64,000 bases of DNA from Salicibibacter cibi (GTDB taxonomy: Bacteria; Bacillota; Bacilli; Bacillales; Marinococcaceae). A program made the translations under genes and the position numbers. Shown here piece after piece: positions 41,922 through 50,346 of this stretch (the first letter of the stretch is position 1; each line of letters starts with the position of its first letter). Location: the NCBI RefSeq assembly GCF_016495865.1, contig NZ_CP054706.1:806001-870000 (forward strand), read 5' to 3'. Under the pieces are notes generated by a model that saw only the letters and a program-made list of their open reading frames with translations, was not told the origin of the DNA and searched no databases.

Positions 41922-42932
41922 ATGGAAGCGTATCAAGTGCTGCAAAGCAGTTACAAACATATCCTTTACAATTTTCTTCATCAAAAAAGTGAGCAAAGCC
42001 TGTATGATGCGCAACAATTCAGCAAAAAAGTTATTGAAGAAGACATTGCGCCCGAAGAGATTGTAAGCATTCATCTTGAAGTCATTGAAGAGTTGTATCC
42101 CGATCTGTCGCCTGAAACACGGAAATCGTTCGAGTTTTTGTTGGAAGTGATGATCGGTTACGGAATGGCATATCGCGAGCACCAAATTCTGAAACAAAAA
42201 CAACTGGAGCTTGAATCGGAAATCGATGTGGCGGCTAATATGCAAGATACATTTTTGCCCAAGGAGATTCCGCAAAGCGACGGTTTAGACATAGGAGTGA
42301 TCAGTGTCCCCGCTTCAAAGATGAATGGGGATTACTATAATATCATCCAACCGGACAAGGAAAGCATCAGTATCGCGATTGCCGATGTTATCGGAAAAGG
42401 GGTCCCCGCGGCTCTTTGCATGTCAATGATCAAATACGCGATGGACAGCCTTCCTGAAGGATTAATGCAACCGGGCCAACTGTTGGCAAGCTTGAATCGG
42501 ACTGTCGAGCAAAACATTGCCGCCCACATGTTTGTGACGATGATGTATGCGTCTTATGATTTCCGTACAAATCATTTATCTTATTCTGGTGCCGGTCATG
42601 AGCCTGGTTTTTATTATAATTCCCATGAAGACCGATTTGAAGAATTATACGCCAAAGGGATGGCCCTCGGCATTTCCCGCAACACACAATACAGAGAGTA
42701 TCAATTGGCGATTTCTCCCGGGGATTATATTGTCTTGCTGTCTGATGGCGTTACGGAATGCAGGGCAGGTGACGAATTTCTGGAACGGAAGGAGCTGATG
42801 AGACTCCTTCGTTTATACCAAAATAAAAGTGCGCAGGAAATGGTTGACCATGTTTATCAAGACTTGGAAAAATGGCAGGACTTTCAACTTCATGATGATT
42901 TTACCCTTATTATTTTACGGCGAAACGTTTAA
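41922..42932 (+). CDS. rsbU: RsbU PP2C-type phosphatase
   Basis: The 336-residue product has an N-terminal RsbT-binding helical domain (about 1-85) and a PP2C/SpoIIE phosphatase domain. The latter shows IGVISVPASKMNGDYYNII, IAIADVIGKGVPAALCMSMI, GAGHEPGFYY and LSDGVTECR. It dephosphorylates RsbV-P under environmental stress. ATG 41922 has GGGAGGTG upstream. Its TAA forms part of the SigB promoter -35 box. Confidence 0.93.
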   Translation: MEAYQVLQSSYKHILYNFLHQKSEQSLYDAQQFSKKVIEEDIAPEEIVSIHLEVIEELYPDLSPETRKSFEFLLEVMIGYGMAYREHQILKQKQLELESEIDVAANMQDTFLPKEIPQSDGLDIGVISVPASKMNGDYYNIIQPDKESISIAIADVIGKGVPAALCMSMIKYAMDSLPEGLMQPGQLLASLNRTVEQNIAAHMFVTMMYASYDFRTNHLSYSGAGHEPGFYYNSHEDRFEELYAKGMALGISRNTQYREYQLAISPGDYIVLLSDGVTECRAGDEFLERKELMRLLRLYQNKSAQEMVDHVYQDLEKWQDFQLHDDFTLIILRRNV

Positions 42933-42952
42933 CTTAAAAGAATACTGGGTAT
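42927..42952 (+). promoter_or_regulatory. SigB promoter before rsbV
   Basis: GTTTAA (42927-42932) and GGGTAT (42947-42952) with a 14-base spacer match the SigB consensus exactly. The -35 box includes the rsbU stop codon. As in B. subtilis, it makes rsbV-rsbW-sigB-rsbX self-amplifying. Confidence 0.92.
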
Positions 42953-42960
42953 GAACAATT

Positions 42961-42985
42961 ACGGCCTATCGGGCCGTTTTATTTT
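42961..42985 (+). terminator. Hairpin terminator between rsbU and rsbV
   Basis: ACGGCC, loop TATC, GGGCCGT, then TTTATTTT. It lies just past the expected SigB start point, so it could end the upstream transcript and also sit at the 5' end of the SigB-driven one. Confidence 0.7.
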
Positions 42986-43048
42986 AGATGCATTTATCTA
43001 TTTATAAAAATACCATCGCGTGAAGATCCATCAAGAGGAGGAAATAAA

Positions 43049-43381
43049 ATGAACTTGGATGTAAAAACAGAAACGTTGAGCAATGAAACGAAAATGTTCG
43101 TATCGGGGGAAATTGATGCTTATACGGCTCCGCAATTAAAAGAAGCATTGATGCCCTTGGTCGAGGCACAGGAGCCATCGGTCACCGTTGATTTGGGGGG
43201 CGTCGATTACATTGACAGCACGGGTCTCGGCATTTTCGTCGGTGCGTTGAAATCGACGGATCAAAATAATGGAACGCTACGTCTTGTATCCCTTAATGAG
43301 CGCGTGAAACGACTTTTTTCGATTACCGGGCTTGATGAAGTGATCGATATTGAGGAGCGAAGGGAGGGTGCCGGGAAATGA
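43049..43381 (+). CDS. rsbV: RsbV anti-anti-sigma factor
   Basis: The 110-residue STAS protein has phospho-acceptor Ser57 in YIDSTGLG. Unphosphorylated RsbV binds RsbW and frees SigB. GAGGAGG precedes the ATG. Its end overlaps the rsbW start by four bases. Confidence 0.94.
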   Translation: MNLDVKTETLSNETKMFVSGEIDAYTAPQLKEALMPLVEAQEPSVTVDLGGVDYIDSTGLGIFVGALKSTDQNNGTLRLVSLNERVKRLFSITGLDEVIDIEERREGAGK

Positions 43382-43866
43382 CTGTGTGCGAGGAACTCAT
43401 TGAAATGAAGGTACCTGCCAAACCGGAATATGTAGGGGTTGTCAGACTGACGGTTTCAGGGGTTGCGAATCGAGTTGGTTACACTTATGATGAGATTGAG
43501 GATATTAAAGTCGCGATTGCCGAAGCTTGTACGAATGTCGTTGATCACGCTTACGATGATGAAGGTTTAATTTCGCTGCAGTTTCATGTCCATGATCAAT
43601 TTGTCGAGTTCAAAATTGCCGATAATGGGACAAATGTAGATGTAGAAGAACTAAAAAAATACAGGGGTCCGATTAAGCCAGAGGAGCCTATCCAGAAACT
43701 TAATGAAGGCGGCCTAGGCCTTTTCCTTATCGAAACATTAATGGATGACGTCGAAATCAGAAAAAATAAAGGCGTGGCCATTGTAATGAAGAAGTATTTT
43801 CAAAAGGATGGGGTAGCGCATGGGACCAACGGAATCGAAACAGAAACAATCAACAAACATCGATGA
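43378..43866 (+). CDS. rsbW: RsbW anti-sigma factor/kinase
   Basis: The 162-residue GHKL kinase has VAIAEACTNVVDHAYDD (N box), IADNGTNV (G1) and NEGGLGLFLIETLMDDVEI (G2). It binds SigB and phosphorylates RsbV. ATG 43378 overlaps the rsbV stop; the last 47 bases overlap sigB. Confidence 0.94.
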   Translation: MTVCEELIEMKVPAKPEYVGVVRLTVSGVANRVGYTYDEIEDIKVAIAEACTNVVDHAYDDEGLISLQFHVHDQFVEFKIADNGTNVDVEELKKYRGPIKPEEPIQKLNEGGLGLFLIETLMDDVEIRKNKGVAIVMKKYFQKDGVAHGTNGIETETINKHR

Positions 43867-44617
43867 AGCGCAAATTTATAGATGGATTGAAAGCTTTCAA
43901 CAAAATCCGACAGAGGAGATTCAAACAGCGTTAATCCGTCACTACGATTCACTCGTCCAATCGCTTGCGCGTAAATTCTCCCGAAGCCAAGGCCACGATG
44001 ACGATCTTTATCAAGTCGGCATGATCGGTTTGCTCGCTGCTCTTCGCCGTTTCGACCCTGCCTACAAGCGATCATTTGAGTCATTTGCGGTTCCTACGAT
44101 TGTAGGTGAAATCAAGCGGTTTATTAGAGATAAAACGTGGAGCGTTCACGTGCCCAGGCGAATAAAAGAATTAGGGCCAAGAATCAAAAACGCTGTGGAA
44201 GAGTTAACAACCGAATACCAACGTTCGCCACAAGTGTCTGAAATCGCCGCTTATTTAGAAGTTACGGAAGAAGAAGTGTTGGAAACGATGGAAATGGGCA
44301 AAAGCTATCAGGCGCTTTCTGTGGATCGTTCCATTGAAGCGGATGCCGAAGGAAGCGAAGTAACGTTGTTGGACCTCGTTGGTTCAACGGAGGATGGTTT
44401 TGAAAAGACCGACCAACGCCTTCTTTTGGAAAAAGCGTTTACCGTACTCACCGACCGCGAACAAGAAATTTTACGTTGTACCTATTTTGACAACCTAAGC
44501 CAAAAAGAGACAGGCGAACGCCTGGACATCTCGCAAATGCACGTTTCCCGCTTGCAACGGCGGGCACTGCATAAATTGCGTGATTCAATCCGCGTCGAAC
44601 CATCGGAGTGTCTGTGA
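43820..44617 (+). CDS. sigB: General stress sigma factor SigB
   Basis: The 265-residue product has sigma regions 2 (DLYQVGMIGLLAALRRFDPA, then FAVPTIVGEIKRFIRDKTW), 3 (VPRRIKEL) and 4 (LTDREQEILRCTYFDNLSQK, ISQMHVSRLQRRALHKL). It directs the general stress regulon. ATG 43820 lies inside rsbW, so translation is coupled. Confidence 0.95.
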   Translation: MGPTESKQKQSTNIDEAQIYRWIESFQQNPTEEIQTALIRHYDSLVQSLARKFSRSQGHDDDLYQVGMIGLLAALRRFDPAYKRSFESFAVPTIVGEIKRFIRDKTWSVHVPRRIKELGPRIKNAVEELTTEYQRSPQVSEIAAYLEVTEEEVLETMEMGKSYQALSVDRSIEADAEGSEVTLLDLVGSTEDGFEKTDQRLLLEKAFTVLTDREQEILRCTYFDNLSQKETGERLDISQMHVSRLQRRALHKLRDSIRVEPSECL

Positions 44618-45237
44618 TGGTCAACATTGTCGAAAAGGAACATCTCAATGGAAAAACCGCCGTATACCAAAAGGTAAAACATGGGTACTCGATATGCGGC
44701 GATGCATACTACATGACTGAGAATGACAGGTACTTTCTCGTTGCCATCGCCGATGGCCTCGGGAGTGGGGGAAATGCCAACCGTTCGGCTCTTATAGCCG
44801 TAAACACCATTGAAAAACAACATGGCGGCACAAGCCTTGAAGGCTTGTTTTCTGCCTGTAATGAAGCGCTATGTGGAGAACGGGGCGTCGTGATGACGAT
44901 TTTAAAAATCGATTATGATTCGAAAAGAATCTTATATGGGAACATCGGAAACATCGGTTGTATATTAAACGTTGATGATAGGGAGTGTTATCGTCCAATC
45001 CCCGGTACCGGTTTTCTTGCGGGACGTCGCATCACACCGAAAATATACAATTATCCGTTTGATTCAAAAGTTTCATTTGCTTTATATTCCGATGGTGCAG
45101 AAGTGCGTAATATGAAAGATTGCTTCGTTCAGTACGCCGCAGTACCTTCTGAATTTATGCAAAATATGGTTGGCTCTAATGACACCGCGCGAAAAGATGA
45201 CATAACGATTGTGTCCGGGCATATCCAAAGCCAATAA
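44617..45237 (+). CDS. rsbX: RsbX phosphatase, stressosome feedback
   Basis: The 206-residue PP2C-type phosphatase has AIADGLGSGGNANRSA, GNIGNIGCI and ALYSDGAE. It removes phosphate from RsbR and RsbS to reset the stressosome. ATG 44617 overlaps the sigB stop by one base, with CGGAG upstream. It ends the operon at a terminator. Confidence 0.92.
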   Translation: MVNIVEKEHLNGKTAVYQKVKHGYSICGDAYYMTENDRYFLVAIADGLGSGGNANRSALIAVNTIEKQHGGTSLEGLFSACNEALCGERGVVMTILKIDYDSKRILYGNIGNIGCILNVDDRECYRPIPGTGFLAGRRITPKIYNYPFDSKVSFALYSDGAEVRNMKDCFVQYAAVPSEFMQNMVGSNDTARKDDITIVSGHIQSQ

Positions 45238-45268
45238 CCGTTTTGTCGATCGTAGACAAGCGGTTTTC
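45236..45268 (+). terminator. Terminator of the sigB operon
   Basis: AACCG, TTGTC pair with GACAA, CGGTT around GATCGTA, then TTTCG. Confidence 0.75.
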
Positions 45269-45308
45269 GTATGCCGGTTTAGTTTGAATCTACAAAGGAG
45301 GATGGCCG

Positions 45309-47483
45309 TTGGAAACTGCCACAATTGATACAGGAAAGACGATCGAGCGGATTGCCCACAGCATAACAACGGGACAACAATATGTGAAAGCCATTATTGA
45401 TCTGCATGAGGATGGGAACACGATTCCTTTTATCGCACGTTACAGGAAAGAACAAACCGGAAATGCGGATGAACTGAATATTCGGGAAGTGCTGGACCAA
45501 TGGCAATATGCGAATCAACTTCACGATAGACAGCAAGAGGTCCTTCGCTTAATCGACGAGCAAGGAAAACTTACCGATGATTTGGCCGAAGCGGTCCATT
45601 CAACGACCAAGCTACAAGATGTAGAGGATATCTATCGCCCTTACAAGCAAAAAAGACGCACAAAAGCTACGATTGCCAAAGAAAAAGGGTTGGAGCCGTT
45701 TGCCACGCGTCTATTCCAATTGCCGCGAGAGATTGACGTAGAACGAGAAGCGGATACATATATTAATCCGGAGGAGGATCTTAACGATCGTGCCGCTGTA
45801 TTGGAAGGAGTGAATAACATTATCGCGGAATGGACGGCAGATGATCCGGCCGTTCGACAAACGATTCGGGAACTGACCTTTCAAAACGGGCAGTTGCAGA
45901 CCGCACGCAAAAAAGACGCAAAAGATGAAGCTGGTACTTACGAAATGTATTATGAGTATTCCGAGCGAATAAACCGGATGCCTGAGCATCGGATTTTAGC
46001 GGTGAACCGAGGAGAAAAGGATAACGTTCTAAAAGTGAACGTGGATGCAGACGCTTCATTTTTAATCAATAAAATCGAAAATCTCGTCATCAAGCGGTTT
46101 GGATCGCCAGCTGTTCCTATGGTTCAAGAGGCGATCAAAGATGGGTATAAGCGTTTGATTGCCCCGGCAGTTGAACGAGAGATTCGAAATGAATTGACCG
46201 AAAAAGCGGAAGATCGGGCGATTCGTGTTTTTTCGGATAACCTAAAACAATTATTGTTGCAACCGCCGTTCTTGGGAAAAATGGTTCTCGGCATTGACCC
46301 TGCCTATCGTACCGGTTGCAAGTGGGCAGTTATTGACGAAACGGGGAAAATGTTGGAAACGGGTGTTTTTTATCCCACACCTCCGAAAAATGAAAAGGAA
46401 AAAAGCGCCAAGGAACTGGCATCCTTGTTGGAAAAGTACCAGTGTAAGGTGATTGCCATCGGGAATGGAACGGCTTCACAGGAAACGGAATTGTTTGTTT
46501 CGGAGTTTCTATCCGAATCGGATTCCGAGGCAGCCTATGTGATCATTAATGAGGCAGGTGCAAGTGTTTATTCTGCATCAGACATTGCCCGTAAGGAATT
46601 CCCCGAGTTGGAAGTTGAGGAACGAAGTGCCATTTCGATTGCAAGAAGACTTCAGGATCCTCTTTCCGAGCTTGTGAAAATCGATCCCCAATCGATCGGG
46701 GTCGGTCAATATCAACATGATGTCAGTGCCAAATCACTAGGAAGTTCCCTGGATTTTGTGGTTGAGACGGCGGTCAACCAAGTGGGAGTCGATGTGAACA
46801 CAGCTTCGCAAAGCCTGCTTCAACATGTGTCGGGTTTGAATAAAACGGTTGCGAACCAAATTGTCAAATACCGTGAAGACAACGGAAAGTATAATACGAG
46901 AAAGCAATTGAATGAGGTACCTCGTTTAGGGGCGAAAACATTTGAACAGGCAGCCGGTTTTTTGCGAATCTCAGACGGAGACGAGCCACTCGACCGAACG
47001 CCGATCCACCCGGAAAGCTACGCAGTTAGCAAACAATTGTTACAAGAGATGGACGTTTTCGAAAATGCCCTCGGTTCAACTATGATTAAGGAAAAAGTAG
47101 GGCTGCTTGATACTTCCGAGGTATCGGAACAATTGGATGTTGGAGAAATGACGTTGCAAGATATTGCGGAAGCGCTGGCTCGCCCGAATCGTGATCCCCG
47201 TGAAGACTTGCCACAGCCATTGTTGAAAACGGGCGTTATGGCAATGGAGGATTTGGAGAAAGGGATGGAGCTCCAAGGGACCGTCCGAAATGTCGTCGAT
47301 TTCGGTGCATTCATTGACGTTGGAGTAAAAGAAGACGGCCTTGTGCATATTTCAAAGCTTGCCAATCGTTTCGTTAAGCACCCACAAGAAGTGGTCGCTG
47401 TCGGCGACATCGTTAGTGTGTGGGTGGATGATGTTGATTTGAAAAAGGGAAGAATTGCACTGACGATGAAAAAACCTGCGTGA
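45309..47483 (+). CDS. tex: Tex-family S1 RNA-binding protein (YdcI)
   Basis: The 724-residue product starts at TTG 45309 after AAAGGAGGA. Tex_N (about 1-195: TIPFIARYRKEQTGN), YqgF-like domain (about 325-450: LGIDPAYRTGCKWAVID), helix-hairpin-helix (about 490-560: VNTASQSLLQHVSGLNK) and a C-terminal S1 domain (about 645-720: GTVRNVVDFGAFIDVGVKED, DGLVHISKLANRFVKHP) are in order. It is a nucleic-acid-binding factor affecting transcription. In B. subtilis ydcI lies at the same place. Confidence 0.94.
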   Translation: METATIDTGKTIERIAHSITTGQQYVKAIIDLHEDGNTIPFIARYRKEQTGNADELNIREVLDQWQYANQLHDRQQEVLRLIDEQGKLTDDLAEAVHSTTKLQDVEDIYRPYKQKRRTKATIAKEKGLEPFATRLFQLPREIDVEREADTYINPEEDLNDRAAVLEGVNNIIAEWTADDPAVRQTIRELTFQNGQLQTARKKDAKDEAGTYEMYYEYSERINRMPEHRILAVNRGEKDNVLKVNVDADASFLINKIENLVIKRFGSPAVPMVQEAIKDGYKRLIAPAVEREIRNELTEKAEDRAIRVFSDNLKQLLLQPPFLGKMVLGIDPAYRTGCKWAVIDETGKMLETGVFYPTPPKNEKEKSAKELASLLEKYQCKVIAIGNGTASQETELFVSEFLSESDSEAAYVIINEAGASVYSASDIARKEFPELEVEERSAISIARRLQDPLSELVKIDPQSIGVGQYQHDVSAKSLGSSLDFVVETAVNQVGVDVNTASQSLLQHVSGLNKTVANQIVKYREDNGKYNTRKQLNEVPRLGAKTFEQAAGFLRISDGDEPLDRTPIHPESYAVSKQLLQEMDVFENALGSTMIKEKVGLLDTSEVSEQLDVGEMTLQDIAEALARPNRDPREDLPQPLLKTGVMAMEDLEKGMELQGTVRNVVDFGAFIDVGVKEDGLVHISKLANRFVKHPQEVVAVGDIVSVWVDDVDLKKGRIALTMKKPA

Positions 47484-47502
47484 GCATCCGCAGGTTTTTT
47501 TC
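47471..47502. terminator. Bidirectional terminator tex/cmpA
   Basis: AAACCTGCG and CGCAGGTTT with A and T tracts on either side; it overlaps the last tex codons and faces convergent cmpA. Confidence 0.85.
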
Positions 47503-47543
47503 TTCCAAAACGGGAATTCGGATGATAACATGTATGAAGAGAC

Positions 47544-47687
47544 TTATTTCGTATTTTCCATTGTTATAGCGCTTGTTGGAGCATTGCGTTTCAAATACGC
47601 GAACCAACATTGGTTAAGCATGACAATCTCATAGCGGTTTTTTTCAAAATAGGCTTTTGCCAATTGTTTTTTTAGCCAGTAAGGCAC
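47544..47687 (-). CDS. cmpA: Cortex morphogenetic protein CmpA
   Basis: The 47-residue product starts at GTG 47687 with GGAGGG 8 bases upstream: MPYWLKKQLAKAYFEKNRYE then IVMLNQCWFAYLK. The block M-P-x-W-L-K-x-Q-L and Y-E-I-x-x-L-N-Q-C-W matches CmpA, a small regulator of spore cortex and coat assembly that targets SpoIVA for ClpXP in B. subtilis. The C-terminal tail is about ten residues longer than in B. subtilis. It supports sporulation ability of the host. Confidence 0.85.
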   Translation of the reverse strand: MPYWLKKQLAKAYFEKNRYEIVMLNQCWFAYLKRNAPTSAITMENTK

Positions 47688-47794
47688 TTGAGATCCCTCC
47701 TTGTTCATGAGACCTTAAAGGCTTTCCTTTATTATATGCCGCAAGGCTTGTAAACGTTGAGCATGATTTATCGCTTTAGAGAGGACGAACAAGA

Positions 47795-48244
47795 TTGAAG
47801 GATGAGCAATTGCAACGATTAACGGAAAATTTGTCCGACCTTTATTTTAAGAAGCCGTTTCGGCATCATATTCGCTTTAATTCACGTTTAAGAACAACCG
47901 GCGGACGCTATATGCTTGCAAGCCATAACATTGAAATAAACCCCAAACATGAAGAGCACTTCGGCCGCGAGGAATTAAAGTCGATTATCAAACATGAATT
48001 GTGTCATTATCATCTTCATTTAGAGGACAAGGGCTACCAACATAGAGACAGGGATTTTAAACACTTGCTAAAAAAAGTGGGTGGATCCAGGCATTGCCAA
48101 ACGGTTCCCGGCATGAGAAGAACGCTGCCGGTTAAATATTACTATCGATGTGAAGATTGTGGCCATGTTTATCCGCGGAAGCGAGCGATGGATACGGCCC
48201 GATACGTTTGCGGGGCTTGCAGTGGGAGACTAAAAAAATCATGA
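47795..48244 (+). CDS. SprT-like zinc metalloprotein (YdcK)
   Basis: The 149-residue product starts at TTG 47795 after GAGGAC. The zinc site is HELCHYH (His67, Glu68, His71), and a C-terminal four-Cys ribbon has Cys119/122/139/142. The SprT/Spartan family cleaves or handles DNA-protein crosslinks in some members. It corresponds to YdcK in the B. subtilis order tex-cmpA-ydcK-tRNA. Confidence 0.9.
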   Translation: MKDEQLQRLTENLSDLYFKKPFRHHIRFNSRLRTTGGRYMLASHNIEINPKHEEHFGREELKSIIKHELCHYHLHLEDKGYQHRDRDFKHLLKKVGGSRHCQTVPGMRRTLPVKYYYRCEDCGHVYPRKRAMDTARYVCGACSGRLKKS

Positions 48245-48251
48245 AAGAGCG

Positions 48252-48280
48252 TTGACGATGCTACGTTCCTATGGTACATT
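48252..48280 (+). promoter_or_regulatory. Upstream promoter of tRNA operon
   Basis: TTGACG (48252-48257), 17 bases, TACATT (48275-48280). Confidence 0.65.
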
Positions 48281-48333
48281 ATAAAAGGTCGCTTAAAGCG
48301 GAATACATAGTTCCAATTGCTTGCAATTATGAG

Positions 48334-48362
48334 TTGACATGCTCGTTGAATTCATGTACTAT
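48334..48362 (+). promoter_or_regulatory. Main promoter of tRNA operon
   Basis: TTGACA (48334-48339), 17 bases, TACTAT (48357-48362), 37 bases before the first tRNA. Confidence 0.82.
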
Positions 48363-48398
48363 CTTATTTGTCGAAAACGAACTAAACCTATTTCACAT

Positions 48399-48473
48399 TC
48401 CACAGTAGCTCAGTGGTAGAGCAATCGGCTGTTAACCGATGGGTCGCTGGTTCGAGTCCGGCCTGTGGAGCCA
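48399..48473 (+). tRNA. tRNA-Asn (GTT)
   Basis: 75 bases. Acceptor TCCACAG pairs with CTGTGGA; anticodon loop CTGTTAA; CCA encoded. First of eight. Confidence 0.97.
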
Positions 48474-48475
48474 GC

Positions 48476-48566
48476 GGAGAAGTACTCAAGTGGCTGAAGA
48501 GGCGCCCCTGCTAAGGGTGTAGGTCGCGCAAGCGACGCGAGGGTTCAAATCCCTCCTTCTCCGCCA
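48476..48566 (+). tRNA. tRNA-Ser (GCT)
   Basis: 91 bases with a long variable arm (GTAGGTCGCGCAAGCGACG). Acceptor GGAGAAG pairs with CTTCTCC; loop CTGCTAA; CCA encoded. Confidence 0.97.
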
Positions 48567-48665
48567 TTCCAGATTACAGGAGTCAGAAGCCGGAATGAAT
48601 CGAATTGGTTTGCCAATTCGTACATTAAATCCGACATCCGGCCTCCGACATCTGATATCCGTCAT

Positions 48666-48740
48666 GGCCCGTTGGTCAAGGGGTTAAGACACCGCCCTTT
48701 CACGGCGGTAACGCGGGTTCGAATCCCGCACGGGTCACCA
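48666..48740 (+). tRNA. tRNA-Glu (TTC)
   Basis: 75 bases. Acceptor GGCCCGT with ACGGGTC; loop CTTTCAC; CCA encoded. A 99-base spacer with repeated CCGACATC words precedes it. Confidence 0.97.
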
Positions 48741-48748
48741 TTTCCAGT

Positions 48749-48824
48749 GGAGGGTTAGCTCAGTTGGGAGAGCATCTGCCTTACAAGCAGGGGGTCGGCG
48801 GTTCGAGCCCGTCACCCTCCACCA
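48749..48824 (+). tRNA. tRNA-Val (TAC)
   Basis: 76 bases. Acceptor GGAGGGT with ACCCTCC; loop CTTACAA; CCA encoded. Confidence 0.97.
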
Positions 48825-48878
48825 TGTCTTCCTCACGAATGAGAAGGAAGGGAAACACCCATTAACATTATCAAACAA

Positions 48879-48954
48879 GGGCCTGTGGTGTAGCGGTTAA
48901 CATGCCTGCCTGTCACGCAGGAGATCGCGGGTTCGAATCCCGTCAGGCCCGCCA
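48879..48954 (+). tRNA. tRNA-Asp (GTC)
   Basis: 76 bases. Acceptor GGGCCTG with CAGGCCC; loop CTGTCAC; CCA encoded. Confidence 0.97.
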
Positions 48955-48970
48955 TCTTTATTTCTATTGT

Positions 48971-49045
48971 TGGGCCATAGCCAAGCGGTAAGGCATCAGG
49001 TTTTGATCCTGAGATGCGCTGGTTCGAATCCAGCTGGCCCAGCCA
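48971..49045 (+). tRNA. tRNA-Gln (TTG)
   Basis: 75 bases. Acceptor TGGGCCA with TGGCCCA; loop TTTTGAT; CCA encoded. Confidence 0.97.
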
Positions 49046-49083
49046 TTTATATCCCCTTATGAACGGCTGGGGACGTTGCACAA

Positions 49084-49168
49084 GCGGGTGTGGCGGAATC
49101 GGCAGACGCGCTAGATTTAGGATCTAGTGTCTTACGACGTGTGGGTTCAAGTCCCACCGCCCGCACCA
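49084..49168 (+). tRNA. tRNA-Leu (TAG)
   Basis: 85 bases with a long variable arm. Acceptor GCGGGTG with CGCCCGC; loop TTTAGGA; CCA encoded. Confidence 0.97.
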
Positions 49169-49190
49169 TTTTATTGTATTGAAATGACAC

Positions 49191-49214
49191 AACGCACTAG
49201 GTTGAGGGCCTGGC
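49191..49214 (+). other. Relic of a tRNA-Leu anticodon arm
   Basis: ACGCACTAGGTTGAGGGCCT resembles the D/anticodon-arm part of the tRNA-Leu(GAG) gene at 49263, but acceptor and T arms are absent. It lies in the spacer between the two tRNA-Leu genes. Confidence 0.7.
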
Positions 49215-49262
49215 GAAAGATATAACTAGTATGATTTAAGACTTTTTTCTATTGTTATAATT

Positions 49263-49350
<88 letters not shown>

Positions 49351-49365
49351 ATAAAGATACTGACA

Positions 49366-49397
49366 CACCAACACTTTGAGCGTGTTGGTTTTTTTAT
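49366..49397 (+). terminator. Terminator of tRNA operon
   Basis: ACCAACAC, loop TTTGAGC, GTGTTGGT, then six T. Confidence 0.9.
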
Positions 49398-49533
49398 ATT
49401 TTGATTAGAAAATTTGTCCAAGGAAGTATAATCGATTCACATAATTCTAAGACACGGTGGTTGATATAATAAAAATATGAACAGGCGCGAAAATGTATTG
49501 AATATGATGGTTTGGCAAGGAGTTCGGTATTTA

Positions 49534-49745
49534 GGGACTGCTGAATAACGGAAAAAGACTGGCATATAAGCATTTTCCGTTGGTGTTGTCAAAGCTGGAT
49601 GCAAGGAAATCCATCCTATAAACAAAAAAACCCTTGCATTTCGGGCAACGTACGGAGGGATGACGCTGCAATAGCGAGACTTCAGCGGAAAAACGAAGCC
49701 ATGGAAGCGGCTTCAGCTGATAGCTGCAAGTTGTTCAGCAATCCC
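49534..49745 (+). mobile_element. GGGACTGCTGAA MITE, complete ends
   Basis: 212 bp from GGGACTGCTGAATAACGG to GTTGTTCAGCAATCCC, flanked by TA on both sides. It has an internal deletion relative to the 57369 copy. It sits just upstream of a headless reading frame. Confidence 0.85.
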
Positions 49746-49767
49746 TAACTAAAGGAGGGAGGTTAAA

Positions 49768-50126
49768 ATAAAAGAACGACATTCCGTCAAAAAAGTACGA
49801 ACGACGTTGATGGTCAAACGCCGGATGAACCGGATACATGGGAAACAGGAGATGGATTACTTGTTTGCGGCCGTTATGTCATTAATTTTATTGATGCACC
49901 CGTTAAACATGTTGCCGTCCATGAATTACCAGCGTATCAATGCACATCCGATGGCCACATTATGTACGATTATATCCGTGACGTTGGGCGGCAAATGATC
50001 GCTGAAAAGGGGCTGAATTTAAGCGCCAATGAACTTCAAAACATGTCCACCATAGATATTGCTGATACACTCTTACGAAAAACCAAAAAGGAATCATATG
50101 AACGCAATTGGCTACGATATGTATGA
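49768..50126 (+). pseudogene. Headless protein-coding relic downstream of a MITE
   Basis: From about 49800 an uninterrupted frame reads DVDGQTPDEPDTWETGDGLL, VCGRYVINFIDAPVKHVAVH, ELPAYQCTSDGHIMYDYIRD, and ends ANELQNMSTIDIADTLLRKT to TGA 50126. No ATG, GTG or TTG opens this frame. AAGGAGGGAGG at 49754-49764 is placed for an ATA codon at 49768, whose frame would need a shift near 49800 to join. It is probably a real gene that lost its start. The family is not recognised. Confidence 0.55.
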
Positions 50127-50270
50127 CTGCCCGACACGAGTTCGGTTTTATCTAAGCATGATCGTCCAATCGGTCAGCCATCTCCTTTTGCTATTTTTGA
50201 AAAAGAGAGATGATTGAATTACATCGTGGAGAACGAAAAATCTCTGGATCACTCAATTGTATTTTCAACT

Positions 50271-50303
50271 AAAACAAGGGACTTCTTAAAATGAAGCCCC
50301 TTG
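50271..50303 (-). terminator. Terminator of the permease operon
   Basis: On the minus strand CAAGGGGCTTC, loop, GAAGTCCCTTG, then TTTTAG. Confidence 0.78.
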
Positions 50304-50346
50304 AACACGGTTCGAAACCAGTCGTTATCCATTGCGTTTCACAATG

